Origin: Hemibagrus wyckioides
Lineage: Eukaryota; Chordata; Actinopteri; Siluriformes; Bagridae
DNA length: 64,000 bases
NCBI RefSeq assembly: GCF_019097595.1
Contig: NC_080710.1
Span: 30,031,780-30,095,779 of the forward strand
Direction of reading: 5' to 3'
In this document: in pieces, positions 11,680 through 23,102 of the stretch
Layout of the letters: each line of letters opens with the position of its first letter
Numbering within the stretch: position 1 is the first letter of the stretch
Translations under genes and position numbers: made by a program
Notes under the pieces: generated by a model
Seen by the model: the letters and a program-made list of their open reading frames with translations, nothing else
Database searches by the model: none
What the model was told of the DNA's origin: nothing

Positions 11680-12330
11680 TTTACATTTGGCAGACGTCCT
11701 TTTCCAGAGTGACTTACAGAAGTGCTTTGAAGTTTCTAGCAATGAATACATAGACCCTGGTACAAAGGTTATGGGCTGAGCATAGCAACAAATGCAGAGG
11801 CCCGAATCTGCCCCTATAAGTTTTATATCTACTTTATTGTATTTTATTTGTGTCTGATTTTTATTCCTTTACCCTATTTTTATTCTTTTTACCTTAGAGA
11901 TAATTGGCTCTATTTATATATCCAAAGACAATCATAAAAAGCATGTTGCTACATGTCGTCCTGTGTTTGTATGTGATTCGAGTGAATGTGCCTGTGACAA
12001 ATAAAATTAGACTTTGACTCCCTTTACTGAAGTTTTGAAGTTCTAGTTTAAGTACATCATGAAGAGCTAGGTTTCCAGACGTTGTTTTAAGACTCAGACT
12101 CAGCTGTTTGGACATCTAGGGGAATTTCATTCCACCACCTCAGTGGTAGAAGAGAGAAGAAATGATGATTGATGAAGGTCTTCCCTGTACCCTGAGAAAT
12201 GGTGGGATTAGTCGAGGAGTGCTGGAGGATCTGAGGAAAGATCGGTTTGCTGCAGTCCAGTGTGTAATAAGTGATTTAAAGGAAAGTGGGCTGTGGACTG
12301 CTCCATTTTTGGCTCTTTGTAAGCAAGCAT
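11680..12330 (+). repeat. Dispersed repeat family Y, copy 1
   Basis: It opens with TTACATTTGGCAGACGTCCT and AGAGTGACTTACAGAAGTGC, a module resembling an inverted V-SINE tail fused to other sequence. Later it carries GGAATTTCATTCCACCACCT, GTGCTGGAGGATCTGAGGA and TGTAAGCAAGCATCAG. The later blocks match 18520-18560 and 27470-27565, which defines the family here. The middle part (about 11930-12020) ends GACAAATAAAATTAGACTTT and may be a separate SINE-like tail. Confidence 0.5.
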
Positions 12331-13289
12331 CAGTGTTTTAAGTCTGATGTGGATTTTGCTACCATAAGACAAGCATCTACATCGTCTTAACTACCCTGGT
12401 AGTTCCACCTCACTAACTCCTTGCAAACTGGAGTACCTGTAATGCAATATTTACAAGTTTCATCTCATCACCTAATGAGATGCCGAATGATTTCCCATCC
12501 ACATTGTAAGTGCAGAAACACGTCCATTTTCAACGCCTTGACTTTCTAATTCTAGATGCTTCAGGTTGACCTGAATGACTAAACATCTTCGCAGTTGGCT
12601 GCTGTAAACACACAGCTGTTTGATCACATCACTGGCAAGCCATACAGATGGGAGATGGAGAGATAGCGAGATGGGAAGATGGGGATCTGGGAAGCAGACA
12701 TAAATCTTGCTCAAATATTTTGTAGCTTCGTTTGGCTTGAAGTGGAAAAAGGTATCGAGCACAGGGAGGAAGAAGGGAAACAATGTGCATTAGGAAAGCC
12801 CCCGCGCTGGTTTTGTTGTAATGAGTAGAAAATAAATCATGGGAAAATGCAGCCTGGGCTCTCCACACATGCAGTTCATCATGGACCTTGTGTTTATTAT
12901 TTAGTTTAAAAAAAAAAAAAAAGTGAAGTGAAGCCAAGGTGTTGAGGGACACTGAGAACTGACTGAGTAGTAAGGATGTGTGGTAGAAACCATTTCAGAC
13001 ATGCTGTTAAAGGAAAATAATCAATAATTCCTTAATATGAAGAAGATAATCTTCTGTTCCCACACTGAATTTGTCACTGATTCCCCATTTGCTTCTCGGT
13101 TCCCAAGGCAACGTCAAGTGCCATGTGTTTGTTTTTGTTTCTGTTTTGGTTCTGTCTTCGCTCCTTCTTCCACCGTTTGCTCGATTCCTGAATTATGTGC
13201 AGCTGTTTTCGGTTATTTGTTTAGTAGTTCACACTTTCATACATAAGCTGTGTTTGTGACAAAATGTCTTAAAGTCTTATCGTGGTTTA
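12331..13289. other. No recognisable feature
   Basis: Single-copy-looking sequence with a poly-A run near 12908. Frames of 103-107 codons at 12472-12952 (minus) overlap each other in two frames and have no recognisable domain. Confidence 0.5.
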
Positions 13290-14320
13290 TTTCAGAATTC
13301 CAAACCTTTGTGGAAGCACTGGCAACCCGTCTCATCTCATTACACAGGTGCAAAAGCTGATTATTTCTCTGCATGTCCCGAGGAGCATTATTCCTCTCTT
13401 CCAAATGATCTCAAAGTAATAATTTTTTATTATTAATTAAATATTGTCTCATCATATCCAGGTTTATTCAGTTATATTTATATATCAGGATGTGGAACGT
13501 TTGCAAAGCACATTAGTTCCTGTTAGCGCTGACTTTATAGCAGCTTTTTAAGCAGTCTTTCCCTCAGCACCCTCTCTCTGTCTTTTCTGGAAGTTGATAA
13601 GACAGAAAGACATGTCTAAAATCCTCTAATCTGAATACTTTCCTATGTTGGAAAACTGGAGACTCCTTCTGTAAATGTTTGCTAAATATCTCCTTATTAA
13701 AAGCATCATAGTATCATCGTTTCTGCCGTATAAGTCCCCGTGAATTAGCTATTGCTATGGCAGTGACAGCATATTAAAACGAGTGTGTTCGTATAAAACT
13801 GTGCTTAGCAGGTGCACTTCTGTCCAGTCAGACCTGAGCATTCAGAGGCACTTTATAAATCTGTGTTATATGCTGCTGGTTGTATTTAGCCAACATTTTG
13901 CATTCTACTACAGCTTGATAGAGTGTAAAACAGGTGTGAAAGAGTCATTTTAATGAGGATTAAGAAGCATGTTCATTCAGCGCATGCTGTGTCTCATATA
14001 TACGGCACGGCTATGTGTGCTGTAGTAAAGAAGGGCAAGTCTAGGAGCTTTTTAATTAGAGACCCAGAGGATTCAACCTCAGCTCGTTTCGGATGCAGGC
14101 GCCGGATTAATTGGCTCCTCTTGTGTTCTTGTGGATCTTTATTTTCTCCACTGCCTCCAGCCAGCTTCCATGTGTTTAAAGCAACACCTTGTGCAAATAT
14201 TAACTCACAGAAAGCACCAGCATATGGCAGGAAACATTTTGTGCCTGCTCTAAATTTAAGAACTGGACTGAACCTGTTTGTGCATCCTCAGCGCTTACCA
14301 TAAAATTCACCATAACAATC
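13290..14320. other. Repeat-poor stretch, possible conserved non-coding sequence
   Basis: It contains CAAAGTAATAATTTTTTATT and ATTAATTAAATA at 13414-13443, GTGAATTAGCTATTGCTATG at 13740-13759, and GGCGCCGGATTAATTGGCTC near 14100. No transposon sequence is visible. A 116-codon plus frame at 13953-14303 has no recognisable domain. The regulatory reading is inference. Confidence 0.25.
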
Positions 14321-14807
14321 AATATCCACACTGCTCCTCTGTTTTCCTGTTTATATCTCCACACTCTGCTCTCTCGTGGTCTGGTTTTGCTTCTCTCTCA
14401 CACCGAGTCTCTACATTTCCGAGATTTAGATAGACAATCTTAGAGGAATGTAAAGCTGCACACACCACAACAGAACAATCTACATTTTCCCTATGTAATA
14501 CACTCTTAAATAAAGAAGTTCCTTGGTGTTCTAGATAGAGCCCTGGGGTTCTGTGCTTGGCCAGTAGACCCATTTTTCTTCTCCCAAAAAAAATGTATAT
14601 TAAAACAGTTCTATAATTCAAAGAATGTGTAAGGTGAAATGGGTGCCATTACTTTTAGGAGTTTTATCTCCTTGTAGATGAAATTATGTGTTTATGAAAG
14701 ACATATCTATATTATAGACTTTTTTTGTAACACAATGTTGTTTTTCTTGAAATAAAAATTATACTGTGTTTGAATATGCTGGATTTTATTGTATATAATG
14801 TGTAAAT
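14321..14807. other. No recognisable feature
   Basis: AT-rich sequence. A 100-codon minus frame at 14319-14621 has no recognisable domain. Confidence 0.45.
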
Positions 14808-14852
14808 GAAGAAGAAGAAGAAGAAGAAGAAGAAGAAGAAGAAGAAGAAGAA
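14808..14852. repeat. (GAA)n microsatellite
   Basis: Roughly 14-15 uninterrupted GAA units. Confidence 0.97.
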
Positions 14853-14880
14853 AGAACACCTAAATGTTTGTTTGTTTATC

Positions 14881-14980
14881 TATTTTATTTTATTTTATTT
14901 TATTTTATTTTATTTTATTTTATTTTATTTTATTTTATTTTATTTTATTTTATTTTATTTTATTTTATTTTATTTTATTT
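14881..14980. repeat. (TTTTA)n microsatellite
   Basis: Twenty nearly perfect TATTT units, starting about 30 bp after the GAA array. Confidence 0.97.
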
Positions 14981-15279
14981 GTATTTTTTAATAATCTATC
15001 TTGGATTCAGAAAACCGTATTGGTTTGGTTTTAAATAAACCCCTCAACAAGGTTCTATATAAAGAGCCATTTTGTAGTTCTATATATGAAGCAAGTGATT
15101 TTAGGAACCATTCCATTTAATGTGTGAGTTTGGGATAAGGTATTAGGAAGTAAGCCTTTGTAAATACAGATAAATGACGTTGTTTAGACAACAGGGATGA
15201 TCGTTGGCTCACAAAGTCTGTTTCATTGGTAAAACTTTACCGCGCTACAGTATTTGTGAGGCCTGATGGTGATGTGTCT

Positions 15280-15395
15280 TCGGTGAGCGCTTTATCCTGG
15301 TCGAGATCATGCTGGATATGGAGTCTGTCCCAGAAACACTGCAGGAATACAGCCAGGAAGGAGACAACAAGCCATATCTCAGAATAAATCTGGAC
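15280..15395 (-). mobile_element. DANA/mermaid-like SINE, 3' fragment
   Basis: In plus-strand orientation GCGCTTTATCCTGGTCGAGA, GGAGTCTGTCCCAGAAACAC and GGAATACAGCCAGGAAGG form the reverse complement of the typical 3' region (GGATAGACTCC...AGGATAAAG). The head and the terminal GGAT repeats are missing. Confidence 0.6.
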
Positions 15396-15690
15396 CTGAT
15401 GTACTGACTGTCTGCTGTTTCATCCTGTCTATCCTAGCATGTTTTTAAGAGCGGTTTCTTTTTAATTAGACATCAGAATCAATTAAGGCCAATGAATTTG
15501 TCCTTTCTATTAGATTAACCGAGATGGCTAATGAAGGTAATAATTTATTACATGAAATATGATAAATGGTCATAGTACATGTAGTAATCTAATTACTTTT
15601 CAAGGTGCATTTAGTTACAATTTTGAAGAAATATTATGCCAGACATGTTTTTTTTCTTTTTTTCTCCACCACCTTCATAAGAAATAGCAC
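15396..15690. other. No recognisable feature
   Basis: AT-rich spacer with a T-rich run at about 15650-15664. Confidence 0.45.
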
Positions 15691-16235
15691 ACTTTGGACA
15701 GGGAGGCAGGGTGGGGCTTAGAGGGGGCAGGGTGGGGATTGGGAAGGACTTGGGTGGAAGAAGGGTGTAGCTTGGGAGGGGCTTGGGTGGGGGCAGGGTG
15801 AGGCTTTTGTGGGGATTTAGGGGGGCTAGGTGGGGCTTGGGTGGGCACTTAAGAGGGTCTTGGGTGGGGTTTGTTTGTTGGATGGGGGCATGTTTGGGCT
15901 TTGGTGGGGGTTTAGAGGAGCAGGGTGGGGTTTGGGTAGGCATTTAAGAGGGGCTGGGTGGGGCTTTGGTGTGGGTTTAGAGGGGCAGGGTGGGGTTTGG
16001 GTGGGTGTTAAAGAGGGGCATGGTGGGGCTTGTTTGTCGGCTGGGGGCATGGTGGGACTTTGGTGGGGGTTTAGAGGGGCAGGGTAGGGTTTGGGTGGGC
16101 GTTTAAGAGGGGCTGGGTGGGGTTTGTTTGTTGGATGGGGGCATGTTGGGGCTTTGGTGGTGGTTTAGAGGGGTATGGTGGGGCATGGGTGGGGTTAAGG
16201 GGCAGGGCAGGGCTTGGGTGAGGCAGAGAGGAAAT
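15691..16235 (+). repeat. G-rich minisatellite with G-quadruplex motifs
   Basis: The array is built from GGGGCAGGGTGGGGTTTGGG-like subunits mixed with GTTTAAGAGGGGCTGGG and TTGTTTGTTGGATGGGGGCA. The GTTTAGAGG landmark recurs near 15912, 15978, 16070 and 16164, and the GATGGGGGCAT block near 15880, 16040 and 16135, so subunits are shuffled into longer blocks. Runs of three or more G separated by 1-7 bases occur many times, all on the plus strand. Pro-rich minus frames and Gly/Trp-rich plus frames here are artefacts. Confidence 0.9.
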
Positions 16236-17220
16236 TGAGGAGGTAGTTAATGTTTTCACCCTGTAAATGATTATTTTCTATGACAGCACAATCTTATCAA
16301 AGTATTTATTCCTCTCATACAACATAGTTATTTTTATCAATTTGTAGTTACGTTTAACAACTTAGTTCCTGTTCTCACTTATGTTATAGCAGCTATAAAC
16401 CTCACCAACCTTTCTTTCTTTCTTTCTCCCTGAAAAATGCAGGATGCTGTGGTTAGCAACAATCCTCAAAGTATAAACTCCCTCTGAAGATGTCGGAAAA
16501 ACTTACAGCTTTACCTCAGACTGGATATTTCTCTGAAATATATGACGCTTTGTAAGCGAAATGAACCCAAATACATGGATATTTGCTCATCATTTTCTGC
16601 TATGAGATGAATATTTGACACATTTAGGCTATTTTCAGACATTATACTCGTTTCATCTTAAAGTTGTCTTACTCAGATGCAATATCACTTTGCTTACTTC
16701 AAATATTTATTTCTAGAAAGAACCAAACTTATCAGGCAATACAATAAGACAGGAAATAGTATATTTATAGATATTTTAGATATCATGCTGTAATGATGTC
16801 AGCTGCTTGTCATGGCACACTTGTGCATACATTAAGTTATAATTACAATAGCAAGCAGAATTTGCAAACGGAAGACATGAATCTGAAGCATATCCCCTGA
16901 GCTCTACTGGACTGGATGTATCTAGTTTGGATTTTCAGATATATTTCAATTTTATAGTAGGATTTTTTTAACAGTATAAACACTACCATAAAAGACGGGT
17001 GATACAAACATCTTTTGCTATTTGATTTCTGATTTATTTCCCCGTTCAGCTTCCTCTGTTCAGCTCAAGGTGACTGTTAAAACTGTTATGCTCCACTTGT
17101 CCGACTCTGTGCATGGGGTGAAGTGTGGAGAACTGGTAAGCACATGCAAAGCCAAATCTGTCATCTCTGCAAGGGGTCCAGCTAAAAGCTCCTCTGTCTG
17201 TCTCTCTTTCTGCCTGTCTA
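16236..17220. other. No recognisable feature
   Basis: AT-rich, single-copy-looking sequence. A TTTC run lies at about 16410-16427. Confidence 0.45.
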
Positions 17221-17221
17221 A

Positions 17222-17276
17222 CCCTCCCTCTCTGTTTCTCTCTCTCTCTTTTTCTCTCTGTCTCTCTCTCCCTCTT
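17222..17276. repeat. CT-rich polypyrimidine tract
   Basis: Interrupted CTCTCT/TTTCTC sequence. It accounts for the Ser/Leu-rich plus frame and Arg/Glu-rich minus frame over 17022-17324. Confidence 0.85.
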
Positions 17277-17663
17277 TCTGACAAATTGATAGCTGCAGGA
17301 AGCCAGAGCCTGTGGAGCATTTAGTTCTTAGGAGGACCGGAGGTGAGGCAGCTGCTTTCTCCTAGTGCAGACAAATCATGGGGATGAAGAGAAGTGTTTG
17401 TGTGTGTGTGTGTAGGCCAACCAGATGGGCAGTTGTCTGGATGACTAGTACTGTGCTCTGTGTGTTCTCTTTGTCCCTGCTGTGAGACTGTAGCATCAAT
17501 TCCCTTTATGATCTGAGTTATGATCTTTACCTGTGTCTTTTTTTGTTGTTGTTGTTGTTTTTTGTTTTTTTACACTTAAATGTTGAATTTCTTTTTCTTG
17601 GTATCTCGCTGTATGCCGCATGTCAGACATATGTCCCTTTTTTTAGACAAAGCAGTGTGTGTT
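17277..17663. other. No recognisable feature
   Basis: Includes a short TG run (about 17399-17414) and a GTT run (about 17544-17560). Nothing else is recognised. Confidence 0.45.
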
Positions 17664-17812
17664 TGGGGAAGTGCTATGTTAGCAGTTAAGGTGTTGGGCT
17701 ACTAACCCACCAAACTGCCACTGCTGGGCCCCTGAGTAATTGCTCAGGTGTATAAAATAAGATAAAATGCAAGTTGCTCTGGATAAGGACATCTGCCAGA
17801 AAAGTAAATGTT
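17664..17812 (+). mobile_element. V-SINE with internal deletion
   Basis: A-box-like TTAGCAGTTAAGGTGTTGGG is followed by GCCACTGCTGGGCCCCTGAG and the tail GTTGCTCTGGATAAGGACAT. The B-box segment between the head and CCACCAAACTGCC is deleted. The GGATA loop of the tail is retained. Confidence 0.8.
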
Positions 17813-18153
17813 TGTTAATAAAATAAGAAATATAATCTGTTATATGCTTAATATATTTAAATCTGGATTTAGTCCTAAAGTGGGTGTGGCCTAAACTGGA
17901 TTTTTATTAAAGTCTACTACTACTACATGACAAGATTACAGTAAAAAAAATTGCTGGATAACAGTAAAAAAAAATAAGAGGTAGAAATCTCAGTTCTGAC
18001 AATATGATGTGTGGCCTTGAAGGTAATAATATATTTATTTTCATCTATTCATAATAATTTCTAACAAATTGTAGACTTTTTGTCATGACCCTGACCAGGC
18101 TGTTACTGAGGACGCTGTAAATGCATTATTTACTTTCATGTTAAGAAGATAAA

Positions 18154-18156
<3 letters not shown>
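17813..18156. other. AT-rich spacer, nothing recognised
   Basis: Two similar poly-A segments (17941-17972) are separated by TTGCTGGATAACAG. No other structure is seen. Confidence 0.45.

Positions 18157-18194
<38 letters not shown>
18157..18194. repeat. (TG)n microsatellite
   Basis: About 38 bp of uninterrupted TG, placed where the TTTATTTGTCACAT-type 3' end of the adjacent SINE would be expected. Confidence 0.97.
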
Positions 18195-18196
<2 letters not shown>

Positions 18197-18302
18197 CACA
18201 ATGAAATTCTTTGCTTAGTATATCTTAGCTTGCAGTAAAGATGGGGTCAAAGCGCAGGGCCAGCCATAAGCCGTACCCATGCGGCTAATAGGGTTAAGGG
18301 CA
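18195..18302 (-). mobile_element. tRNA-derived SINE (GACAAATAAAG-tail type), 3' fragment
   Basis: AATGAAATTCTTTGCTTAG, GATGGGGTCAAAGCGCAGGG and CCAGCCATAAGCC match the 52030-52110 element (GTGAAATTCTTTCTTCG, GGGGTCAGAATGCAGGG, TCAGCCATAATGC). The tRNA-like head is absent. Confidence 0.6.
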
Positions 18303-18720
18303 GAGTGACACCATCTGATCAGCAATGCAGAGCCGTTTCGTTTAAAAGATGCTTTTCTCCAAAGCAGAGGCCAATATATGTAGTGCGATTTTTTAATAGA
18401 ATACTAAAGGAGCAAAGTGTACAGAGTAGAGGTGTAAGAGCTAGTATAAGTCCAGGAGGTTGGTCTGTAGCAGTTTTTTTAAGATAGTGATGGATTCTGC
18501 TGTCCGGATAGATTGAGGTTGGAATTTCATGTCACTACTGAGGGACAGTCAGTTGGAATGTTCTGGAAAGGGATCTCATGCCTCGCTGAGGAGGAAGTAC
18601 CAGGCGTCAGATGTTAACTGATTGAAACATGAAGCTCAAGGAGGTAGGTAGAAGGTAGAAGGGTGTGGTTTCGGACAAGGCATGTGAGCTTCAAGGCCTT
18701 GTGGTCTCATACCTGACCAC
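18303..18720 (+). repeat. Dispersed repeat family Y, copy 2
   Basis: GGTTGGAATTTCATGTCACT, CTGAGGGACAGTCAG and TCTCATGCCTCGCTGAGG correspond to the GGAATTTCATTCCACCACCT region of the copy at 11680. The match is partial and old. Confidence 0.4.
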
Positions 18721-18954
18721 ATGCCCATGCTGAAATGAATATAAAAGCATAATTACTCCATAATGTAAATGTTTTACCTTAATTAGAGTAAATTCAAGAG
18801 TTTGTTGTTTCATTGCTAAGGTCTCTGTTGTGCACCAGGTTACTGCAAGCACTTGTTTTGTTCGATTTATAACCCTTTCTTTGACTTTATCACTTTAGTT
18901 TGTCTTTTATAAAATAAAACCCTTCCGTCTCCATCTCTACGTGACATCTGCATG

Positions 18955-19262
18955 GGATCTGATAATCCGTCTTAAAAATGATCTGTGCAATGTATCTGTA
19001 TTCGGTTGCATCCCTAATCTGTATATTATCCCCTTGTGACTCTTCTACACTACACCTGGATACTGTAATGATTTATAATCCTACTATCCGGTTTCACCTC
19101 AAAGACGACGAGTTCCCTTCCGAGTCCTTCCTGGTGTCGTCTCAGACTTTCTTCCTCTCTGCTGTCTCTCTGGTTTGTTCATTAAGGATCTAAATTTATG
19201 TCTGCATTTCTGTAAAGCTGCTTTGAAACAGCATTTATTGTATAAAGAGCTATACAAATTGT
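18955..19262 (+). repeat. Dispersed repeat family Z copy
   Basis: GATTTATAATCCTACTATCC, TGGTGTCGTCTCAGACTTTC and the 3' end TCTGTAAAGCTGCTTTGAAA...GAGCTATACAAATTG match 46650-46760 and 47080-47220. The 3' end with ACAAATT tail identifies orientation. Confidence 0.65.
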
Positions 19263-19469
19263 GTTTTTTTTCCTCGGTGTCTATGCTTGCACACAAAGAT
19301 ACTTCAGCCTGAAGGAAAAACTCTTGAAAATTGATCAGCGCATCTCCTTTTCATCGCTGTTGTTTCTATCTTCCGCCCCGGTGATCAACCCTGTAATATA
19401 TATAAAGCTGATTCATACAGCGAGCAGGTCTCTAGTGCAGGAGATGATGATGATAAAGAAATGATAGCT

Positions 19470-20240
19470 TGGAGAAAAACCTACAGCTTGTCTTCACCAG
19501 AGGTCATGATGAGTGACAGCGGCGGCGTCCTGACACCAAACGAAACATGACTCATACGTGCCATTTTGTAAAGATCCTTCCATATCACAAAGCATAGTAG
19601 GACGAGGAGGAGGAGCGTGTCTAAATGAATGTGCACTTATTTAATGGATGACTCAGAATCTCTGGCTATCCCTCTGTTTCCCACCGTCTCATCTCCGTCT
19701 CTTGATCTGTTTCCGAGGAGAAACGAGGAAGGAGCGCAGTCACGTATCGCCTCGTTGTCTTCGCTGTGCAATCGACTTGGCTTTGTAAAAAGGCTTTTTA
19801 GACCTAATTTATTCCTCCTAACTATACCACTTACTCTCTAAAATAAACGTATGTCAGGCGGCTGCTCAGGATTCAAACGCATTAGCTCATTTTTTTTAAT
19901 GGTGGGCTACTCATGACTCTTTGCTTTTGCCACATTAGCTCTTTATGTGTTGCAGGAAAGTGAACGCTCTTAAAAGACTGCAGGAAAAAAAAATATATTA
20001 AAAAAGGGAAAAAAAAAAAAAGAGAATCTATTGCACAGCAGCCCACACAGGCCTCTCCTGAGCCCTTAAACTAATTACCGAGCTGCAAAATAAATAAATT
20101 AATGCGTTCTCGTTGCGGTGGGAACATTTTAGATTGATAACGTGTCATGTTTATGAAGCCAAATCTCTGGACTGCAGTGTGACCTCTTCTTTTCCTTTTC
20201 AGTCGCACAGCGGGGGCGGTGATTGACAGCGGTGAGAGCG
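19470..20240. other. Repeat-poor island, possible conserved non-coding element
   Basis: Balanced composition with developmental-enhancer-like words: ATGACTCATACGTGCC, GGCTTTTTAGACCTAATTTA and CGCATTAGCTCATTTTTTTT. No transposon match is seen. A 70-codon plus frame (19629-19841) has no recognisable domain. The regulatory reading is inference. Confidence 0.35.
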
Positions 20241-20280
20241 CTAGAGATACAGAGAGAAACAACAGAGAGATATAGCTAAA

Positions 20281-20330
20281 GAAAGAGAGAGAAAGTGGGA
20301 GAGAGAGAACGAGAGAGAGAGAGAGAGTAA
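20281..20330. repeat. (GA)n-rich tract
   Basis: Interrupted GA dinucleotides, with more purine-rich sequence to 20425. It explains the Ser/Leu-rich minus frame at 20071-20373. Confidence 0.85.
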
Positions 20331-20425
20331 AGTAGGGAGACAAAAAGAAAAAAAAAAGAAAAATCAAGATCATAGCTAAGAGGTAGATAGAGAATTAGGG
20401 AGTGAAAAAAAAAGAGAGAGAAAAT

Positions 20426-21224
20426 GTTTAAATCTTCCCCATTGCCTGCTATTATAATTATTCATAAAATAAAAGATCTTCTGTGGTTTCTTAAGGGTTC
20501 ACAGCTTCCAAAACAGGCTTGGAATATTTTCCAAAAGAAACGAATCTACATGGAATGAATCTCTCATTATAATTGTGCAGCACTTGTTTTATTATTTTTT
20601 TTAGAAATCAGTGAAAATGTATTGAGTGGGTAAAAAAAATAATTCCTATTCTACATTCACCCATGAATTTGTGTCCATTTACATAATAATGAGACTCGCT
20701 AATGATCGGCTTTAAAGGGTAAAATTGCTCAGTTACTTTGAGTATTACGCAACTGATAGATTACACTCAAGGTTAAAATTCTAATTTAATAAAAATTAAT
20801 TTTGAAAGAAATCAATCCGAAACAAATCCATAAGTTAAGACAAGTATGATTACCTGATCAATTTAGACAAAGCTGTCAGAAAAGAGGAAGAGTTTATGGT
20901 ATGGCAACCGATGCACTGCTGTGGACGAGCTGCATTAGTAGAAATTTTAGCACACGTCACATTTCTTTCACATTTTCAGAGGCATTTTGTCGTTTCTGTC
21001 ATTTCTTATGGAGTTTAGTGGATCTGCTAAATGTAAACCAGCTGTGGTGTGAACGCTCTCGGTGATTTACAGCTGATTGGTGTATGAAGGAAATGGAGTA
21101 TGAAGGAAGTCAGGGGCGGGAATTTTTAGCTCAGTATGGCCTGCGAAAACATTTAAACACTTAACAATCAGTCTTATTTCAGTCTCACAATACAGCTTTA
21201 AGGATATCCTGATGTAGATTTAGA
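20426..21224. other. No recognisable feature
   Basis: AT-rich, single-copy-looking sequence. Confidence 0.45.
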
Positions 21225-21330
21225 TCAGTAATGAACAATGAGGAAAGCAGAGACAACATGAGAAGGAAACTGTGAGAGGAACCTGACAGGTCATCTTCTG
21301 GGAATTGACCGCAGTATACAGGTGTAGAAA
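21225..21330 (-). repeat. Dispersed repeat family Z, fragment
   Basis: AGAGACAACATGAGAAGGAA and TGTGAGAGGAACCTGA match the reverse-oriented GAGATGATATGAGGAAGAAA/TGGGAGGAACCAGACT of the 26335 copy. Confidence 0.5.
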
Positions 21331-21878
21331 AGTAAAGACAAAAGTGTGAAAGGATGTTCACTATGAGTAGATGAATGAATCCTGGGATGAACAGGACAGT
21401 GTTTATGATTCCAGCAGCAGCTCATAGATATCAGATTTACAGCATTCAGGTAAAAACACTGACGTAATCAGTTTTTTTCATTTTTTCAGAAGGCTACATT
21501 TTTTATGATCTTCATGTGGAACCATCCATAACAGCAGAACTTCCTGTGTTCGAGTAGAGCCATGGTTTGTTTGTTTCCTGTATCGCTCACATAGCAGTAG
21601 GCTAAACGAACGCCATGCTCACTGCAGGGGCTTTTGACAGCAAAAAAAAGGAGAAAAAGGAGAAGAAACTTCACTTTATGTGACAGCAGTGTGAGACACA
21701 GCTGCTCCTATTGTTTTGCTTTAGCTTTTCTTCAGAGGAGCTCATGTGAGTGCTAACACAACAGGCGGTGTGCTAATGTGTTTAATTATCTGCAAGGAAC
21801 TGTTTTGTGAATTACACCGTGCTGCCTTATCTGGAGTCGGATGCAAAGATTGTGACATGTGGAGATGCATATTGAGAA
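21331..21878. other. No recognisable feature
   Basis: Mixed-composition spacer without coding or repeat signal. Confidence 0.45.
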
Positions 21879-21904
21879 GTGTGTGTGTGTGTGTGTGTGT
21901 GTGT
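21879..21904. repeat. (GT)n microsatellite
   Basis: Thirteen GT units. Confidence 0.97.
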
Positions 21905-22676
21905 CCGCACCTTTGGAGAAAAGACTTTTCTTCATGCTTTTCTCTTCTATTCCACTCCTCTGCTTCTTCCATAATTGAAAGCAAGGCCTTCGAGCGGAGG
22001 TGTGAGCTGGGAGGAATAATACATCTCACTTAAGTTTCAGCCTCACACAGATCCCAAATGAAAAACATCAGCTTAGGAAACGACAAGTCATCTATTCATG
22101 GACTGCAATCCCTCCATTTCACTCTCATCTCTGTCTCTCTCTCTCATCCTCTCTTTTTCAATTTCTATGTCTGTCTTTGCTTCATGTTTTTCTTATTTTA
22201 CCTTTTCTCCATATTTCTCTCCTCTTCATACTCTCTGGCCTTCATAGTCTTTAATCATAAGCAAAGATTGAAATGCTATCCTTAAACCTAAATGACTTAA
22301 CCTAAATAACTTGTCATAATTCAGTGAACTATACGTTTATTTTTTTCCTCTTTTTTTCTAGATATATTTTAGCATTAATACACCATATCTGATAAATAAA
22401 ATAAATAAATAAATAAATAATAAGAGATATCATCAAGAGATCTTCTCCTCAACAGCAATGACATCTGCTTCAACCATTGTCCTTCCCATCAACAATTTTA
22501 ATACCTAAGAAGAAGGATGAAACCTCTTTTTCCCACAGGATGTAACGATATTTCTACCATTGTGTCAATTCAGATGGGAGATGGTACAATAAACAGCAAA
22601 AGGTTTGTCGACACCTGACTCATATTTGCCTTCTGAAAACTATAGTCATAAAACTATATGCTGTTATAATAATAAA
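21905..22676. other. No recognisable feature
   Basis: T/C-rich at 22130-22260 and AAAT-rich at 22396-22420. Otherwise unremarkable. Confidence 0.45.
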
Positions 22677-22762
22677 CTCTTCTCTTCTCTTCTCTTCTCT
22701 TCTCTTCTCTTCTCTTCTCTTCTCTTCTCTTCTCTTCTCTTCTCTTCTCTTCTCTTCTCTTC
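22677..22762. repeat. (TCTTC)n microsatellite
   Basis: About 17 uninterrupted pentanucleotide units of pure pyrimidine on the plus strand. Confidence 0.97.
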
Positions 22763-22819
22763 AGGCTTTCCACTAGATGTTAGAGTATGACTGTGTGGAT
22801 TTGTGTTCATTCACACATT

Positions 22820-23102
22820 CTATTAGTGAGATCAGACCCTGATGTTGGAATGTTCAGGAGACTCCAGTTCATCCCTAAGGTGTTCAGTGGGGTTGAGTCA
22901 GAGTCAGAGCTCTGTGCATGACACTCCACTCCATTCACTCCAAGCTTCACCTCAACATTAACATGGCTTTGTCATGCTGGAACAAGTCTATAACCCTACA
23001 CCATAAAAAAAAATATTCAGTACAATTCATTCATTTAATTTGGGGTGGAACGACATATGGGTGTGATGGTCAGGTGTCCATAAACTTTTAACCAGTGTGT
23101 GG
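22820..23102 (-). mobile_element. Tc1-like transposon remnant
   Basis: Read on the minus strand, AAAAGTTTATGGACACCTGA (from about 23090 back) is a Tc1-type terminal region. The plus-strand words CTGATGTTGGAATGTTCAGG, CATCCCTAAGGTGTTCAGTG and CATGCTGGAACAAG match, in order, the reverse complement of the catalytic region and 3' part of teleost Tc1 transposases. Large internal deletions leave no usable frame. Confidence 0.55.

Noticed and set aside
15611..16259. Proline-rich and glycine/tryptophan-rich frames, which look like a structural protein
   Set aside because: They follow from the G-rich minisatellite and exist on both strands in several frames.
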